From positions 181,887 to 245,886 of the forward strand of contig NZ_QBUK01000008.1 of assembly GCF_003058265.1 (NCBI RefSeq): a DNA stretch of 64,000 nt. The letters run 5' to 3'. The stretch is from Flagellimonas amoyensis. Its GTDB lineage: Bacteria; Bacteroidota; Bacteroidia; Flavobacteriales; Flavobacteriaceae. How positions within the stretch are numbered: the stretch's first letter is position 1; each line of letters opens with the position of its first letter. The translations under genes and the position numbers were made by a program. Shown piece after piece: positions 1-9,357 of this stretch. A model generated the notes under the pieces. The model saw only the letters and a program-made list of their open reading frames with translations. It did no database searches and was not told where the DNA came from.

Positions 1-803
1 AATTTCACCTCATTGGTCACCGATTCCAGATTGTTGAACTGCCCTTGGGGCCTCAGTTTTCCATAATAGGTGTTCGGAAAGGCCAATAGGATATGGAGAT
101 GCTTGGAATAGTAGAGGTAGTTCAAAAAGGTCAATATCCCCAAGATGTGTAACCACCAAGCCGTCCTTTCGATAAATATCAGCGTAGGGACCGAGAGACC
201 CTCAAATAAAGGGGTTATGAATTGACTGATGGGGAAAGCCCCTGCCTGTACGTAATGATCGGCACCCATCTGCTGCAATTGGAAATCTGCGGCATTCATG
301 GTCAGGAAAAGGACCATCAATACAAATTCTATGTAAAGGATCATGTTGCCATCTTTTTTGGGCCAACCCTTCATCTCTGGTTTGATGAACCGTTGGAGCT
401 TGATGATGTTCCTTCGTACCCAAAAAACGGTCACGGCGACTATGACGAGAAAGGCCAATATTTCAAAAGAACCTATCAAAACATCATACAATTGCCCGAT
501 TGGGGAAAACAACCTGTGGGTACCCAAAATACCGTCCAAAATAATCTCCAACACTTCTATGTTGATGATGATAAAGCCCACATAAACAATGATGTGCATA
601 AGACCCGCAATGGGACGCACCACCATTTTGGTCTGTCCCAAGGCAATCTTTGCCATGTTCTTCCATCGCTGGGGCTTGTTGTCCCCCACATCGACCTTTT
701 TGCCCAACTTGATGTTTCTGATGAGCTTCTTCACATTGCGCACAAAGAACCCAATGCCCAGAGCAAGGGCTATGGCGAACACTATGTTTGGGAGGTATTC
801 CAT
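1..803 (-). CDS. Membrane-anchored (Fe-S) oxidoreductase, N-terminal part
   Basis: The gene runs off the left edge; about 267 N-terminal codons are visible. ATG at 803 follows directly on the TAA of the MCE gene (806-804), so the two are translationally adjacent. The visible part is hydrophobic with about five membrane segments and His-containing helices, as in the membrane domain fused to the N-terminus of heterodisulfide-reductase-like Fe-S proteins (nitrate-reductase-gamma-like fold). In Flavobacteriaceae this domain commonly precedes two 4Fe-4S clusters, but these would lie outside the window and are not seen. Likely role: membrane electron transfer between a quinone and a soluble Fe-S partner. 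Family assignment rests on hydrophobic pattern and neighbourhood. Confidence 0.65.
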   Translation of the reverse strand, partial: MEYLPNIVFAIALALGIGFFVRNVKKLIRNIKLGKKVDVGDNKPQRWKNMAKIALGQTKMVVRPIAGLMHIIVYVGFIIINIEVLEIILDGILGTHRLFSPIGQLYDVLIGSFEILAFLVIVAVTVFWVRRNIIKLQRFIKPEMKGWPKKDGNMILYIEFVLMVLFLTMNAADFQLQQMGADHYVQAGAFPISQFITPLFEGLSVPTLIFIERTAWWLHILGILTFLNYLYYSKHLHILLAFPNTYYGKLRPQGQFNNLESVTNEVK

Positions 804-1772
804 TTAATTCTCTTGATTTTCTTCTGCCGGATCGTCCTCGGGGAGTGTATATTCCTTTTGCTTTTTCCCGAATACGGACACGTTCACGTATCGCTTGGGA
901 TTAAGCCTGAAATCCTGCAACAAAAGGTCCAATTCCCTGGATGCTGCGGCCAAATTATTGTAGAGTGCATCATCCTTGTGCAATTTGCCCAACGAGCCTT
1001 CCCCCTGCTCTATCTTCGCCAAGATGCCGTTCAGCTTGTCCACTGTGGTCTGGAAGTTGGTCAGGGTGCCGGCAAGGTCCACATTGGCCAAGGAATCGGA
1101 AAGTTTTGAAAAGTTGGAGGTGATGTTGTCCACATTCTTCAATGAATTGTCCAACTGCTCCTTGTTGTTTTCCAAAAGCACGTTCAGCTTGTCCGCACTG
1201 CCTTTGAAGGCCCCTATCAATTGGTTGAGGGATACTATGGTTTCCTTGAGCTCCCTTTTGGTGGGGTCGTCCAATATATCGTTGACGTTCATCAAGAGTG
1301 AATCGGCGTGCGATACCGCTCCTTCCACTTTTTGCTGCAAGGGGGTCAGTTTTTGCTGCACCAGATCGGTGAGTCCCGGTTTGATCTTGGATTGTAGAGT
1401 ATCCCCAGACTTGGCATTGGGTGCTTGGTCAAAAACAGGAATGATCTGTATGCCCTTGCCCCCGATGATGCCCGTATCAAATAGTTCGGCGACACTGTTC
1501 TGGGAAAAATCGAACTCATTGCTCACGGTAAAAGTGACCAATAATTTTCCTGAACTGTCCTTAAAATTGATTCCGGTGACGTTACCAACGCCATAGCCAT
1601 TGATGGAAACCTGTGTTCCAGCTTGCAGCCCGCCCACGTTCTCATAAACAGCGTAAAATGTTTTGTTATTTTCGAAAAGTGGGGAGGATTTTAGATAGCT
1701 CAGCCCAAAAATAAAGGCCACAATCCCAGCAATCACGATAATCCCAGTTTTAATTTCCCTGGATAGCTTCAA
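804..1772 (-). CDS. MCE family (MlaD-type) lipid transport protein
   Basis: 322 residues from a TTG start at 1772. The frame stays open further upstream but would then overlap the amidase gene, and the family N-terminus matches L-K-L-S-R-E-I-K-T-G just at this TTG. One N-terminal membrane helix (about residues 8-26) is followed by a single MCE domain (about 35-115) and a long coiled-coil C-terminal region (about 140-285) that would form a periplasmic barrel or tunnel. MCE proteins carry phospholipids between inner and outer membrane. Neighbours are envelope genes (amidase, LptD). The ABC ATPase and permease partners are not in the window. Confidence 0.85.
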   Translation of the reverse strand: MKLSREIKTGIIVIAGIVAFIFGLSYLKSSPLFENNKTFYAVYENVGGLQAGTQVSINGYGVGNVTGINFKDSSGKLLVTFTVSNEFDFSQNSVAELFDTGIIGGKGIQIIPVFDQAPNAKSGDTLQSKIKPGLTDLVQQKLTPLQQKVEGAVSHADSLLMNVNDILDDPTKRELKETIVSLNQLIGAFKGSADKLNVLLENNKEQLDNSLKNVDNITSNFSKLSDSLANVDLAGTLTNFQTTVDKLNGILAKIEQGEGSLGKLHKDDALYNNLAAASRELDLLLQDFRLNPKRYVNVSVFGKKQKEYTLPEDDPAEENQEN

Positions 1773-1842
1773 AAGATTCGGTTTATGGTTTAAAACAAAA
1801 TTAGGAATATTTTTTACAAGGTACCCACAGATATTTTTTCTC

Positions 1843-3054
1843 TTACTCCTGGACTTGGGCCAAGGGCACCCGCTCACCGTTCTTGTAGGCCACAATGTAG
1901 GAGGTGGTATAGCCTTTGGCATCAGCCTTGGCCTTCAAGCGCTTGGCCTCTTCCAAGGTGCTGGCATTGCCATAAAGATAACGGTACAGGTTCTTATACG
2001 GTTCCTTGGACAATTGGTCCAATCCATTGAAATTTTCTCCATTTAGCGGTATGTTCTTCGCGCTGGCCATAAGTTGCACCTTGAACACCACGCCAGATTT
2101 GGCGGCAGGTGCCACATCCTCCTTCTCTTTGACCGGCACGGTGGCCACTTCCGGTTCCTTCTCTTTCTGTACTTCCTTAGTCGTGGTCTCTTTCTTCTCT
2201 TCAACCTCCTCGGGAACATTTACAGGGACTTTGGTATCTTCCACCACGGGGGTATCAATGGTCAAACCACCTCCTGTTCCCCCTTCATTTTTATAAGCCA
2301 ATATGGCATCGGCAATGGCAGCGCCCATTTCATCCTGTCCTTTTTTGGAATTGAGATACCCTCCTTCACTCTTATTGGTCAAGAACCCTGCTTCGACCAG
2401 AACACTGGGCATAAAGGTCTGGTGCAGTACAATAAAGCCTGCCTGTTTTACCTTTCGGTCCTTTCTGCTGAGTTTTTTGGTGAAATTGTCCTGAAGTTTT
2501 TTTCCCAACTGTATGCTCTGGTCCAAAAATTCCTCTTGCATGATGGTCAACCCGATAACGGATTCCGGGGAATTGATGTCATATTCCGCATAGCGCTGCG
2601 CGTAGTCGTCCTCCAAATAGATTACGGAGTTCTCCTTTTTGGCCACCTCAAAATTCTGTCGGTTGGCATGCAGACCCAGCACATAGGTTTCCGCACCAAA
2701 GGCGTCAGAACTGTGTGCATTGCAATGTACCGATACAAAAAGGTCGGCTCCTGCCTCATTGGCAATCTTTCCCCGAACAAAAAGGTCAATGAAGGTGTCA
2801 TCATCCCTGGTATAGACCACTTTAATGCCCGGATGCTTTTTGAGTTCCTCCCCGATTTTGAGCACAATGGCGAGAGAAATATCCTTTTCGAGGTAACCAT
2901 TTCCTATGTTTCCTGGATCATGTCCACCATGGCCAGCGTCCAATACCACCACAAATTCATCCTGCGGGGGCTCATCGTTTTCATTTTTGGAAAAAGAGGC
3001 CAACGGAAGGACCATAAGGATGAAAACTAGAAATGCTGACCGACTTTTATTCAT
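1843..3054 (-). CDS. N-acetylmuramoyl-L-alanine amidase with C-terminal SPOR-like domain
   Basis: 403 residues from ATG 3054; the open frame extends upstream but the signal peptide (residues 1-22) starts here. The Amidase_3 catalytic domain spans about 33-260. Zn ligands are visible in D-A-G-H-G-G-H (His42), Glu near Y-L-E-K-D and His in S-V-H-C-N-A-H, and the catalytic Glu is in L-V-E-A-G-F. A low-complexity Thr/Pro/Glu/Lys linker leads to a SPOR-like repeat at about 325-400 (F-K-V-Q-L), which would bind denuded glycan at the septum. Function: cleaves the amide between MurNAc and stem peptide during daughter-cell separation. It is divergently transcribed from lptD. Confidence 0.9.
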   Translation of the reverse strand: MNKSRSAFLVFILMVLPLASFSKNENDEPPQDEFVVVLDAGHGGHDPGNIGNGYLEKDISLAIVLKIGEELKKHPGIKVVYTRDDDTFIDLFVRGKIANEAGADLFVSVHCNAHSSDAFGAETYVLGLHANRQNFEVAKKENSVIYLEDDYAQRYAEYDINSPESVIGLTIMQEEFLDQSIQLGKKLQDNFTKKLSRKDRKVKQAGFIVLHQTFMPSVLVEAGFLTNKSEGGYLNSKKGQDEMGAAIADAILAYKNEGGTGGGLTIDTPVVEDTKVPVNVPEEVEEKKETTTKEVQKEKEPEVATVPVKEKEDVAPAAKSGVVFKVQLMASAKNIPLNGENFNGLDQLSKEPYKNLYRYLYGNASTLEEAKRLKAKADAKGYTTSYIVAYKNGERVPLAQVQE

Positions 3055-3130
3055 AAGAACTGAGTAATTATAGTGTCCCGATAAGGTTAAAAATATTCTA
3101 ATCCGCCGTAAGTAGACCAAAAAATATATG

Positions 3131-3138
3131 TAAGTTTG
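3131..3138 (+). promoter_or_regulatory. Putative -7 box for lptD
   Basis: TAAGTTTG matches the Bacteroidota -7 consensus TAnnTTTG and lies 47 bp before the TTG start of lptD in the lptD/amidase divergent spacer. No clear -33 TTTG accompanies it. Confidence 0.4.
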
Positions 3139-3184
3139 AGGCCAAAAACTGGGCCAAACTAGCACAAAAATAGGATTTATCACG

Positions 3185-5872
3185 TTGCAAGCAAATAAAC
3201 ATCTTTTAGTTTTCCTATTTGTTCTTCTATGTGGCAAGGCAACGCTAATAGCTCAGGAGAACCCCATTGTCCCTTTGCCCATCAAGGCCGTGGGCGACAC
3301 CCTGACCGCTCCCCTCATCCCTGCAGATTTCCTCAAAAAGACGGTTGCCACCGATTCTGTTGAAACCGATACCGTCCCCGAAAAACAGCCGTTGTTGCTG
3401 GACAAGATTAAGTACAAGGCGAAGGATTATGTAAAGCTCAGCCAAAAGGACAACAAAATTTACCTTTACGATGAAGCTGAGATCTATTACCAAGACACTG
3501 AACTAAAGGCCGGGGTCATTGTGATGGATTATGTGAAAAATGAGGTCTATGCCGGACGGATGAAGGACTCTTTGGGAAATTATTCCCAGCTACCCTATTT
3601 CAAACAAGGGGAAAACGAGGTGAGACCAGATTCCATTCGTTTTAATTTTGATACCCAAAAGGCACTCATCTGGAACTCCAGGACCGAGCAGGAAGCGGGC
3701 TTGGGGCAACTGGGAAGTGATGCCATGAAGGTCTATGCGGAGATCACCAAAAAGGAGAACGATTCCGTGTACTTTTTATACGAAGGAAAACTCACCACCT
3801 CCAAGGACACTGTGGACCCCGATTATTACATCAGGGTGCGGAAGGCCAAGTTTGTGCCCAAAAAGAAGATCATTGCCGGATACAGCAACATGTACATCGT
3901 GGACGTGCCCACGCCCATTGCGTTGCCATTCGCCTATTTTCCCCTGACCACGGGACGTGCGCCGGGTCTGATATTCCCTACTTTCGGAAACGATCCCCAA
4001 AGGGGATATTTCATCCAGAACGGGGGGTACTACCTACCCATCAGTGATTATGTGGACCTCAGTGTGACCGGGGATTTCTACACCAATGGAAGTTATGGTT
4101 TCAGGGGGCAGTCCATCTACTCCAAACGCTACAAGTTCAGGGGCAATGTCAATGTGAGCTACGAAAACCTGATCCAGAGTCAACTTGGTTTCAGCGACTA
4201 CAGCCGGACGAGCAACTATAACATCCGAATATCGCACACCCAAGACCCAAAGGCCAGTCCAAATTCGAGGTTTTCAGCCTCTGTGAACCTTGGGAGTAGC
4301 CAATTTTACACAAACTCGCTCAACCAGATCAACCGAAACAATACGCAGACGAACACCTTTGCCTCGTCCATCAGTTATTCCAAGACTTTTCCAGCCTATC
4401 CTTCGGTCAATACCAGTTTGACGTTGAGCCATACCCAAAACTCCAGGACGCAACAAATCAATATGTCATTGCCTACCTTCCAGGCGAGCATGGAACGTAT
4501 TTTTCCATTTGCCAAACGGGACGGTATCAAAAAGGGAATCATCCAAAACGTGAACTTTCAATACGATGTGAACGCCCAGAACAGCATCACCACTACGGAA
4601 GAGGACTTTTTTACCAGTAAGATGTTCGATGACGCAAGGGTCGGTGCCCGGCACAGGATTCCCATCGGTACCAACTTCAAAGTGGCCAAATATTTCAGTG
4701 TGAGCTTGAACGGAAGCTATGAGGACGTTTGGACCTTGGAGACCATCCGCAGGCAATATAATATGGAAGAGGAACGGGTGGTAACGGATACCATCCCAGG
4801 ATTTGACCGTTTCAACAGGTATAACCTTGGAGCCAGTATAGGTACCACTATGTATGGTACCTGGAATTTTGGGGAGGGAAAAAAAATACAGGCCCTTCGC
4901 CACGTTATGAGGCCTTCTGTGAGCTATAGCTATGCACCCTCCTTTGAGCAATTCTATGACACCTATGTGGATGAGGATGGCGACCATGTACAGTATACGC
5001 CCTTTGAGACAAGTATCTATGGAAGACCTTCCTTGAGCAGGGGAAGTTCCCTTAGCTTCTCTTTGCAGAACTCTTTGGAGGCCAAGGTCCGGGATAAGGA
5101 TTCAACCGCAACGGAACCCAAAAAGGTCAGCATCTTGAGCAACCTCACGTTTTCCGCAAGTTATAACCTTGAAGCTGATTCCTTGAAATTAAGTCCCATC
5201 AGCATGAGCGGTGCAACAGAGATCATCAAAAATGTCCCCATCAACTTTGCAGCCACTTTTGACCCCTATGCCATTGACAATAGTGGACGAAGGATAAACA
5301 CCCTGAACATCAAAAATGGTGGTGGTCTAGCCCGATTGACCTCGGCCCGGTTCAACACCGGTTTTTCCCTGGACAGCGAGATGTTCCAAAAGGGAGGAGC
5401 AAAGAAAAAAGACCCCAATGAGCAAGAGGAACCCGATTATGGGGCCAACCCTTTTGAACTGGACGGGTCACGCACAGGTGAACCCCATTTCAACAAAGGG
5501 GAAGGTGAAAATACGGAAAATCCCATATACAACACCAGACTACCTTGGGATGCACGGTTTACTTATGTGGCCACTTACAACAACAATAACAGACAAGGGG
5601 AAATCACCAACCACTCCCTTATGTTTTCAGGGAATATCCAATTGTCCCCTAAATGGGAGATGGGCTTCAATTCAGGGTACGATCTTAAAAATCAAGGTTT
5701 TGCCGATACCCGATTCAATTTCAAGCGAGATTTGGGAAGTTTTAGGCTAAGCTTTGACTGGACCCCTTTCGGACGGTATGAAAGATGGTATTTCTTTGTA
5801 GGTATAAAAAGCTCCATACTCCAAGACCTCAAATGGGAAAACAGGAGTCAACCCTTCAGGAACAACAGATAG
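3185..5872 (+). CDS. lptD: Putative LPS-assembly outer-membrane protein LptD
   Basis: 895 residues. The start is TTG 3185, chosen because the signal peptide (hydrophobic to about residue 23, ending T-L-I-A-Q) begins there. An N-terminal OstA-like beta-jellyroll (about 70-230) is followed by a long beta-barrel with alternating hydrophobic strands and aromatic ends, finishing in an R-N-N-R tail. The final step of lipopolysaccharide or lipooligosaccharide export is insertion into the outer leaflet by LptD. Bacteroidota versions are longer than the 784-residue E. coli protein. Its position beside MCE and amidase genes fits an envelope-biogenesis block. The partner LptE is not visible. Confidence 0.85.
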   Translation: MQANKHLLVFLFVLLCGKATLIAQENPIVPLPIKAVGDTLTAPLIPADFLKKTVATDSVETDTVPEKQPLLLDKIKYKAKDYVKLSQKDNKIYLYDEAEIYYQDTELKAGVIVMDYVKNEVYAGRMKDSLGNYSQLPYFKQGENEVRPDSIRFNFDTQKALIWNSRTEQEAGLGQLGSDAMKVYAEITKKENDSVYFLYEGKLTTSKDTVDPDYYIRVRKAKFVPKKKIIAGYSNMYIVDVPTPIALPFAYFPLTTGRAPGLIFPTFGNDPQRGYFIQNGGYYLPISDYVDLSVTGDFYTNGSYGFRGQSIYSKRYKFRGNVNVSYENLIQSQLGFSDYSRTSNYNIRISHTQDPKASPNSRFSASVNLGSSQFYTNSLNQINRNNTQTNTFASSISYSKTFPAYPSVNTSLTLSHTQNSRTQQINMSLPTFQASMERIFPFAKRDGIKKGIIQNVNFQYDVNAQNSITTTEEDFFTSKMFDDARVGARHRIPIGTNFKVAKYFSVSLNGSYEDVWTLETIRRQYNMEEERVVTDTIPGFDRFNRYNLGASIGTTMYGTWNFGEGKKIQALRHVMRPSVSYSYAPSFEQFYDTYVDEDGDHVQYTPFETSIYGRPSLSRGSSLSFSLQNSLEAKVRDKDSTATEPKKVSILSNLTFSASYNLEADSLKLSPISMSGATEIIKNVPINFAATFDPYAIDNSGRRINTLNIKNGGGLARLTSARFNTGFSLDSEMFQKGGAKKKDPNEQEEPDYGANPFELDGSRTGEPHFNKGEGENTENPIYNTRLPWDARFTYVATYNNNNRQGEITNHSLMFSGNIQLSPKWEMGFNSGYDLKNQGFADTRFNFKRDLGSFRLSFDWTPFGRYERWYFFVGIKSSILQDLKWENRSQPFRNNR

Positions 5873-5913
5873 TTTTTTTGTATAATTTTCAGCACCTAAA
5901 TTCAGTACAGACC

Positions 5914-6294
5914 ATGAAAAAAATCATCAACACCTCCAAGGCTCCGGCCCCAATAGGCCCGTACAACCAAGCCATACTCGTAAACGGTATCCTATATGTC
6001 TCCGGTCAGGTTCCGATGGATCCCACATCAGGAAAGTTAGTGGAAGGTGACATCAAGAAAGAGACCCAACAGTGCATGGAAAACCTGAAAGCGATTCTGG
6101 AAGAGGCCGAAATGGGTTTTGAGGATGTGGTAAAGGCATCCATCTTCATCAAGGACATGCATCAATTTTCCCAGATAAACGAGGTGTATGGCAGCTATTT
6201 TGATGCCGATACGGCACCTGCCAGGGAAACTGTCGAAGTAGCCAATCTCCCAAGATTTGTCAATGTCGAAATATCAATGATAGCGATCAAATAG
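5914..6294 (+). CDS. ridA: RidA family enamine/imine deaminase
   Basis: 126 residues. ATG 5914 begins the canonical N-terminus (K-A-P-A-P-I-G-P-Y-N-Q-A); the longer open frame is lptD overlap. Conserved G-Q-V-P ... V-N-E-V-Y ... P-A-R-E-T-V-E-V motifs include the substrate-binding Arg of active RidA proteins. RidA trimers hydrolyse reactive 2-aminoacrylate and other enamines released by PLP enzymes. It lies 41 bp after lptD and its last 8 bp overlap the convergent sugar-kinase gene. Confidence 0.93.
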   Translation: MKKIINTSKAPAPIGPYNQAILVNGILYVSGQVPMDPTSGKLVEGDIKKETQQCMENLKAILEEAEMGFEDVVKASIFIKDMHQFSQINEVYGSYFDADTAPARETVEVANLPRFVNVEISMIAIK

Positions 6295-7138
6295 TCTTTC
6301 GGTGGAACTCCACCAAACCTTCTATGGGTCTTCTGCGGATAACCCCCAAGATCAAATCATTTCGTTCCATACAGGCTGTCAATTCATCTTGTAAAAAGTG
6401 TGCTATGCTCCCAACGAAGCTCACAGGCACTTTCGTGGCCAGCTCAAACTGCATGATGTAGTTGTTCACAAACTGCTGTAGCCCTTTTTCGATGACCCCT
6501 TTGCAATAGGGATGCTCTTTGTTCTCTATGATGAAACGGGCAAAAGTGGCCAAATAGGTGTTGGGGTTGGGTTGCTTGTATAGGTTTTCTTTGATCACAT
6601 CCGCGTCAAGGTCGTACTCCTTGGCAAATTTCATCCCAAGATCTTGTGGCATTTTATGGAAGTAGTAATCCCGTAGCAGTTTTCTTCCGAAAAAGTTGCC
6701 GCTGCCATCGTCCATCAAAATATAGCCCAAAGAAGTCACTTTTTGGATCAATTGGTGGCCGTCGTAATAACTGCAGTTGGAACCTGTACCCAAAATACAA
6801 ACGATTCCTTGTCGACCGATCTGTGTAGTGGCATATATGGCTGCATAGGTGTCTTCCCTGACCTCGGCCTTGGCATTGGGGAAAAAGTCCTTAAAAATAT
6901 CCTTTAGAAACCTTTTCATCCGATCGGTACCGCAACCTGCTCCGTAGAAATACAATTGGGTTACTGCATTTTTATTTTTGGAAAGCTCAAAGTTATTGGC
7001 CAATCGGTCTTCGATGACCTGTCTGGTCAATACTTCTGGGCTAAGCCCCAAGGTTTGGGTAAGGAACAATTGTTCCCCCTTTTCGTCCAAGGCAATCCAA
7101 TCGGACTTGGTGGCGCCACTATCCACGATCAAGATCAT
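6287..7138 (-). CDS. BadF/BadG/BcrA-type ATPase, N-acetylglucosamine-kinase-like
   Basis: 283 residues with an ASKHA nucleotide-binding fold. Phosphate-1 motif D-S-G-A-T-K-S-D-W is at the N-terminus, an adenosine-type G-T-G-S-N-C occurs near residue 117, and a metal-binding D-D-G-S-G-N follows. Eukaryotic-type N-acetylglucosamine kinases share this arrangement, and Bacteroidota homologues are usually called such, though sugar specificity cannot be read from sequence. It is the last gene of the pfkA-gap run, separated from gap by a strong hairpin (7157-7188) that may lower its expression. Likely role: phosphorylating an amino sugar for recycling or glycolysis. Confidence 0.8.
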   Translation of the reverse strand: MILIVDSGATKSDWIALDEKGEQLFLTQTLGLSPEVLTRQVIEDRLANNFELSKNKNAVTQLYFYGAGCGTDRMKRFLKDIFKDFFPNAKAEVREDTYAAIYATTQIGRQGIVCILGTGSNCSYYDGHQLIQKVTSLGYILMDDGSGNFFGRKLLRDYYFHKMPQDLGMKFAKEYDLDADVIKENLYKQPNPNTYLATFARFIIENKEHPYCKGVIEKGLQQFVNNYIMQFELATKVPVSFVGSIAHFLQDELTACMERNDLILGVIRRRPIEGLVEFHRKTI

Positions 7139-7156
7139 AGGTTGATATTTTTATGG

Positions 7157-7188
7157 AATCCCAAAGGAGCATTCACTCCTTTGGGATT
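7157..7188 (-). terminator. Hairpin between gap and sugar kinase
   Basis: Perfect 13-bp stem AATCCCAAAGGAG / CTCCTTTGGGATT with a 6-nt loop. No good U-tract follows on the minus strand, so it may be an attenuating terminator or an mRNA-stabilising 3' hairpin for gap. Confidence 0.65.
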
Positions 7189-7214
7189 ATAAATATGTAT
7201 AAAAAGCTACTTAA

Positions 7215-8240
<1,026 letters not shown>

Positions 8241-9227
8241 TTATGTTGTCATGATATCGGATACCCTCAAGAGTTCCGCGTCAATTTCCGTATGTGCCTT
8301 GATGGCATCGGCAATCGGGGTAAGTACCAATTTGGTGTCCCTGATGCCCACCATATAGTTGGATTTGCCTTCCAAAAGGCTTTCTACGGCCTTTACGCCC
8401 ATTCTACTGGCCAATACCCTATCGTAGCAGGTGGGGTTACCTCCACGCTGCATGTGTCCCAATACGGATACCCGGACATCATAGATGGGCAAATGCTGCT
8501 CCACATATTCCTTGAGTTCGAACACATTTTTTCCGGTCCTGTCCCCTTCGGCCACAATGACTATACTGGAAGATTTTCCAGACGCCTTGCTGCGTTTGAG
8601 GGATTCCAAAAGACGTTCCAGGCCCAAATTCTGTTCTGGAATCAATATCTCCTCTGCACCTGCACCAACTCCTGCATTAAGGGCGATATGGCCCACATCC
8701 CTTCCCATCACTTCCACAAAGAAGAGACGGTTGTGCGAACTTGCCGTGTCCCTGATCTTGTCCACCGCTTCCACCACAGTGTTGATGGCGGTGTCATAAC
8801 CCAAGGTATAGGAAGTTCCCAAAATATCGTTATCTATGGTCCCGGGAATTCCCATTACCGGAAAATTGAATTCTTCGTTGAACAGCATGGCACCATGAAA
8901 GCTTCCATTACCACCAATCACCACAAAGGCCTCGATGCCTTCTTTTATCAATTGGTCGTAAGCTTTCTGTCTTCCTTGCTTTGTCCTAAACTCTTCACAG
9001 CGGGCGGACTTAAGAATGGTCCCTCCTTTGTTGATGATATTGTTCACACTACGCGCATCGAGGGTCTTGAAGTCCCCTTCTATCATACCTTGGTATCCTC
9101 TGTAGATACCCACGCACTCTATCTTCAAATACGCACAGGTACGGACCACGGAACGAATGGCAGCATTCATTCCCGGTGAGTCCCCACCTGAGGTAAAAAC
9201 TCCTATTTTCTTAATTTCTGAAGCCAT
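8241..9227 (-). CDS. pfkA: ATP-dependent 6-phosphofructokinase
   Basis: 328 residues. ATP-binding G-G-D-S-P-G-M-N-A near the N-terminus, catalytic T-I-D-N-D, and G-G-N-G-S in the position that distinguishes ATP- from PPi-dependent enzymes. It catalyses the committed glycolytic step, fructose-6-phosphate to fructose-1,6-bisphosphate. It leads the pfkA-gap-kinase run on the minus strand, giving an operon of two consecutive lower-glycolysis control points. Confidence 0.96.
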   Translation of the reverse strand: MASEIKKIGVFTSGGDSPGMNAAIRSVVRTCAYLKIECVGIYRGYQGMIEGDFKTLDARSVNNIINKGGTILKSARCEEFRTKQGRQKAYDQLIKEGIEAFVVIGGNGSFHGAMLFNEEFNFPVMGIPGTIDNDILGTSYTLGYDTAINTVVEAVDKIRDTASSHNRLFFVEVMGRDVGHIALNAGVGAGAEEILIPEQNLGLERLLESLKRSKASGKSSSIVIVAEGDRTGKNVFELKEYVEQHLPIYDVRVSVLGHMQRGGNPTCYDRVLASRMGVKAVESLLEGKSNYMVGIRDTKLVLTPIADAIKAHTEIDAELLRVSDIMTT

Positions 9228-9244
9228 TAAAAATTTTAAGAGGT

Positions 9245-9252
9245 CAAAACTA
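9245..9252 (-). promoter_or_regulatory. Putative -7 box for pfkA-gap
   Basis: On the minus strand this reads TAGTTTTG, a full match to TAnnTTTG, 18 bp upstream of the pfkA ATG. A -33 element is not clear. Confidence 0.45.
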
Positions 9253-9357
9253 GGAAACTTTATCCAATTAATGAATGCCTTGATAATTTATTTGTTTTCG
9301 GGGAATTTCTCAAACGTTTTCGTAAAAAAACAATCAAAAAATGTCAAAAAAACAAAC

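Noticed and set aside
222..1109. Long plus-strand open frame at the left end
   Set aside because: Antisense to the Fe-S oxidoreductase and MCE genes; no motif, composition of a shadow frame.
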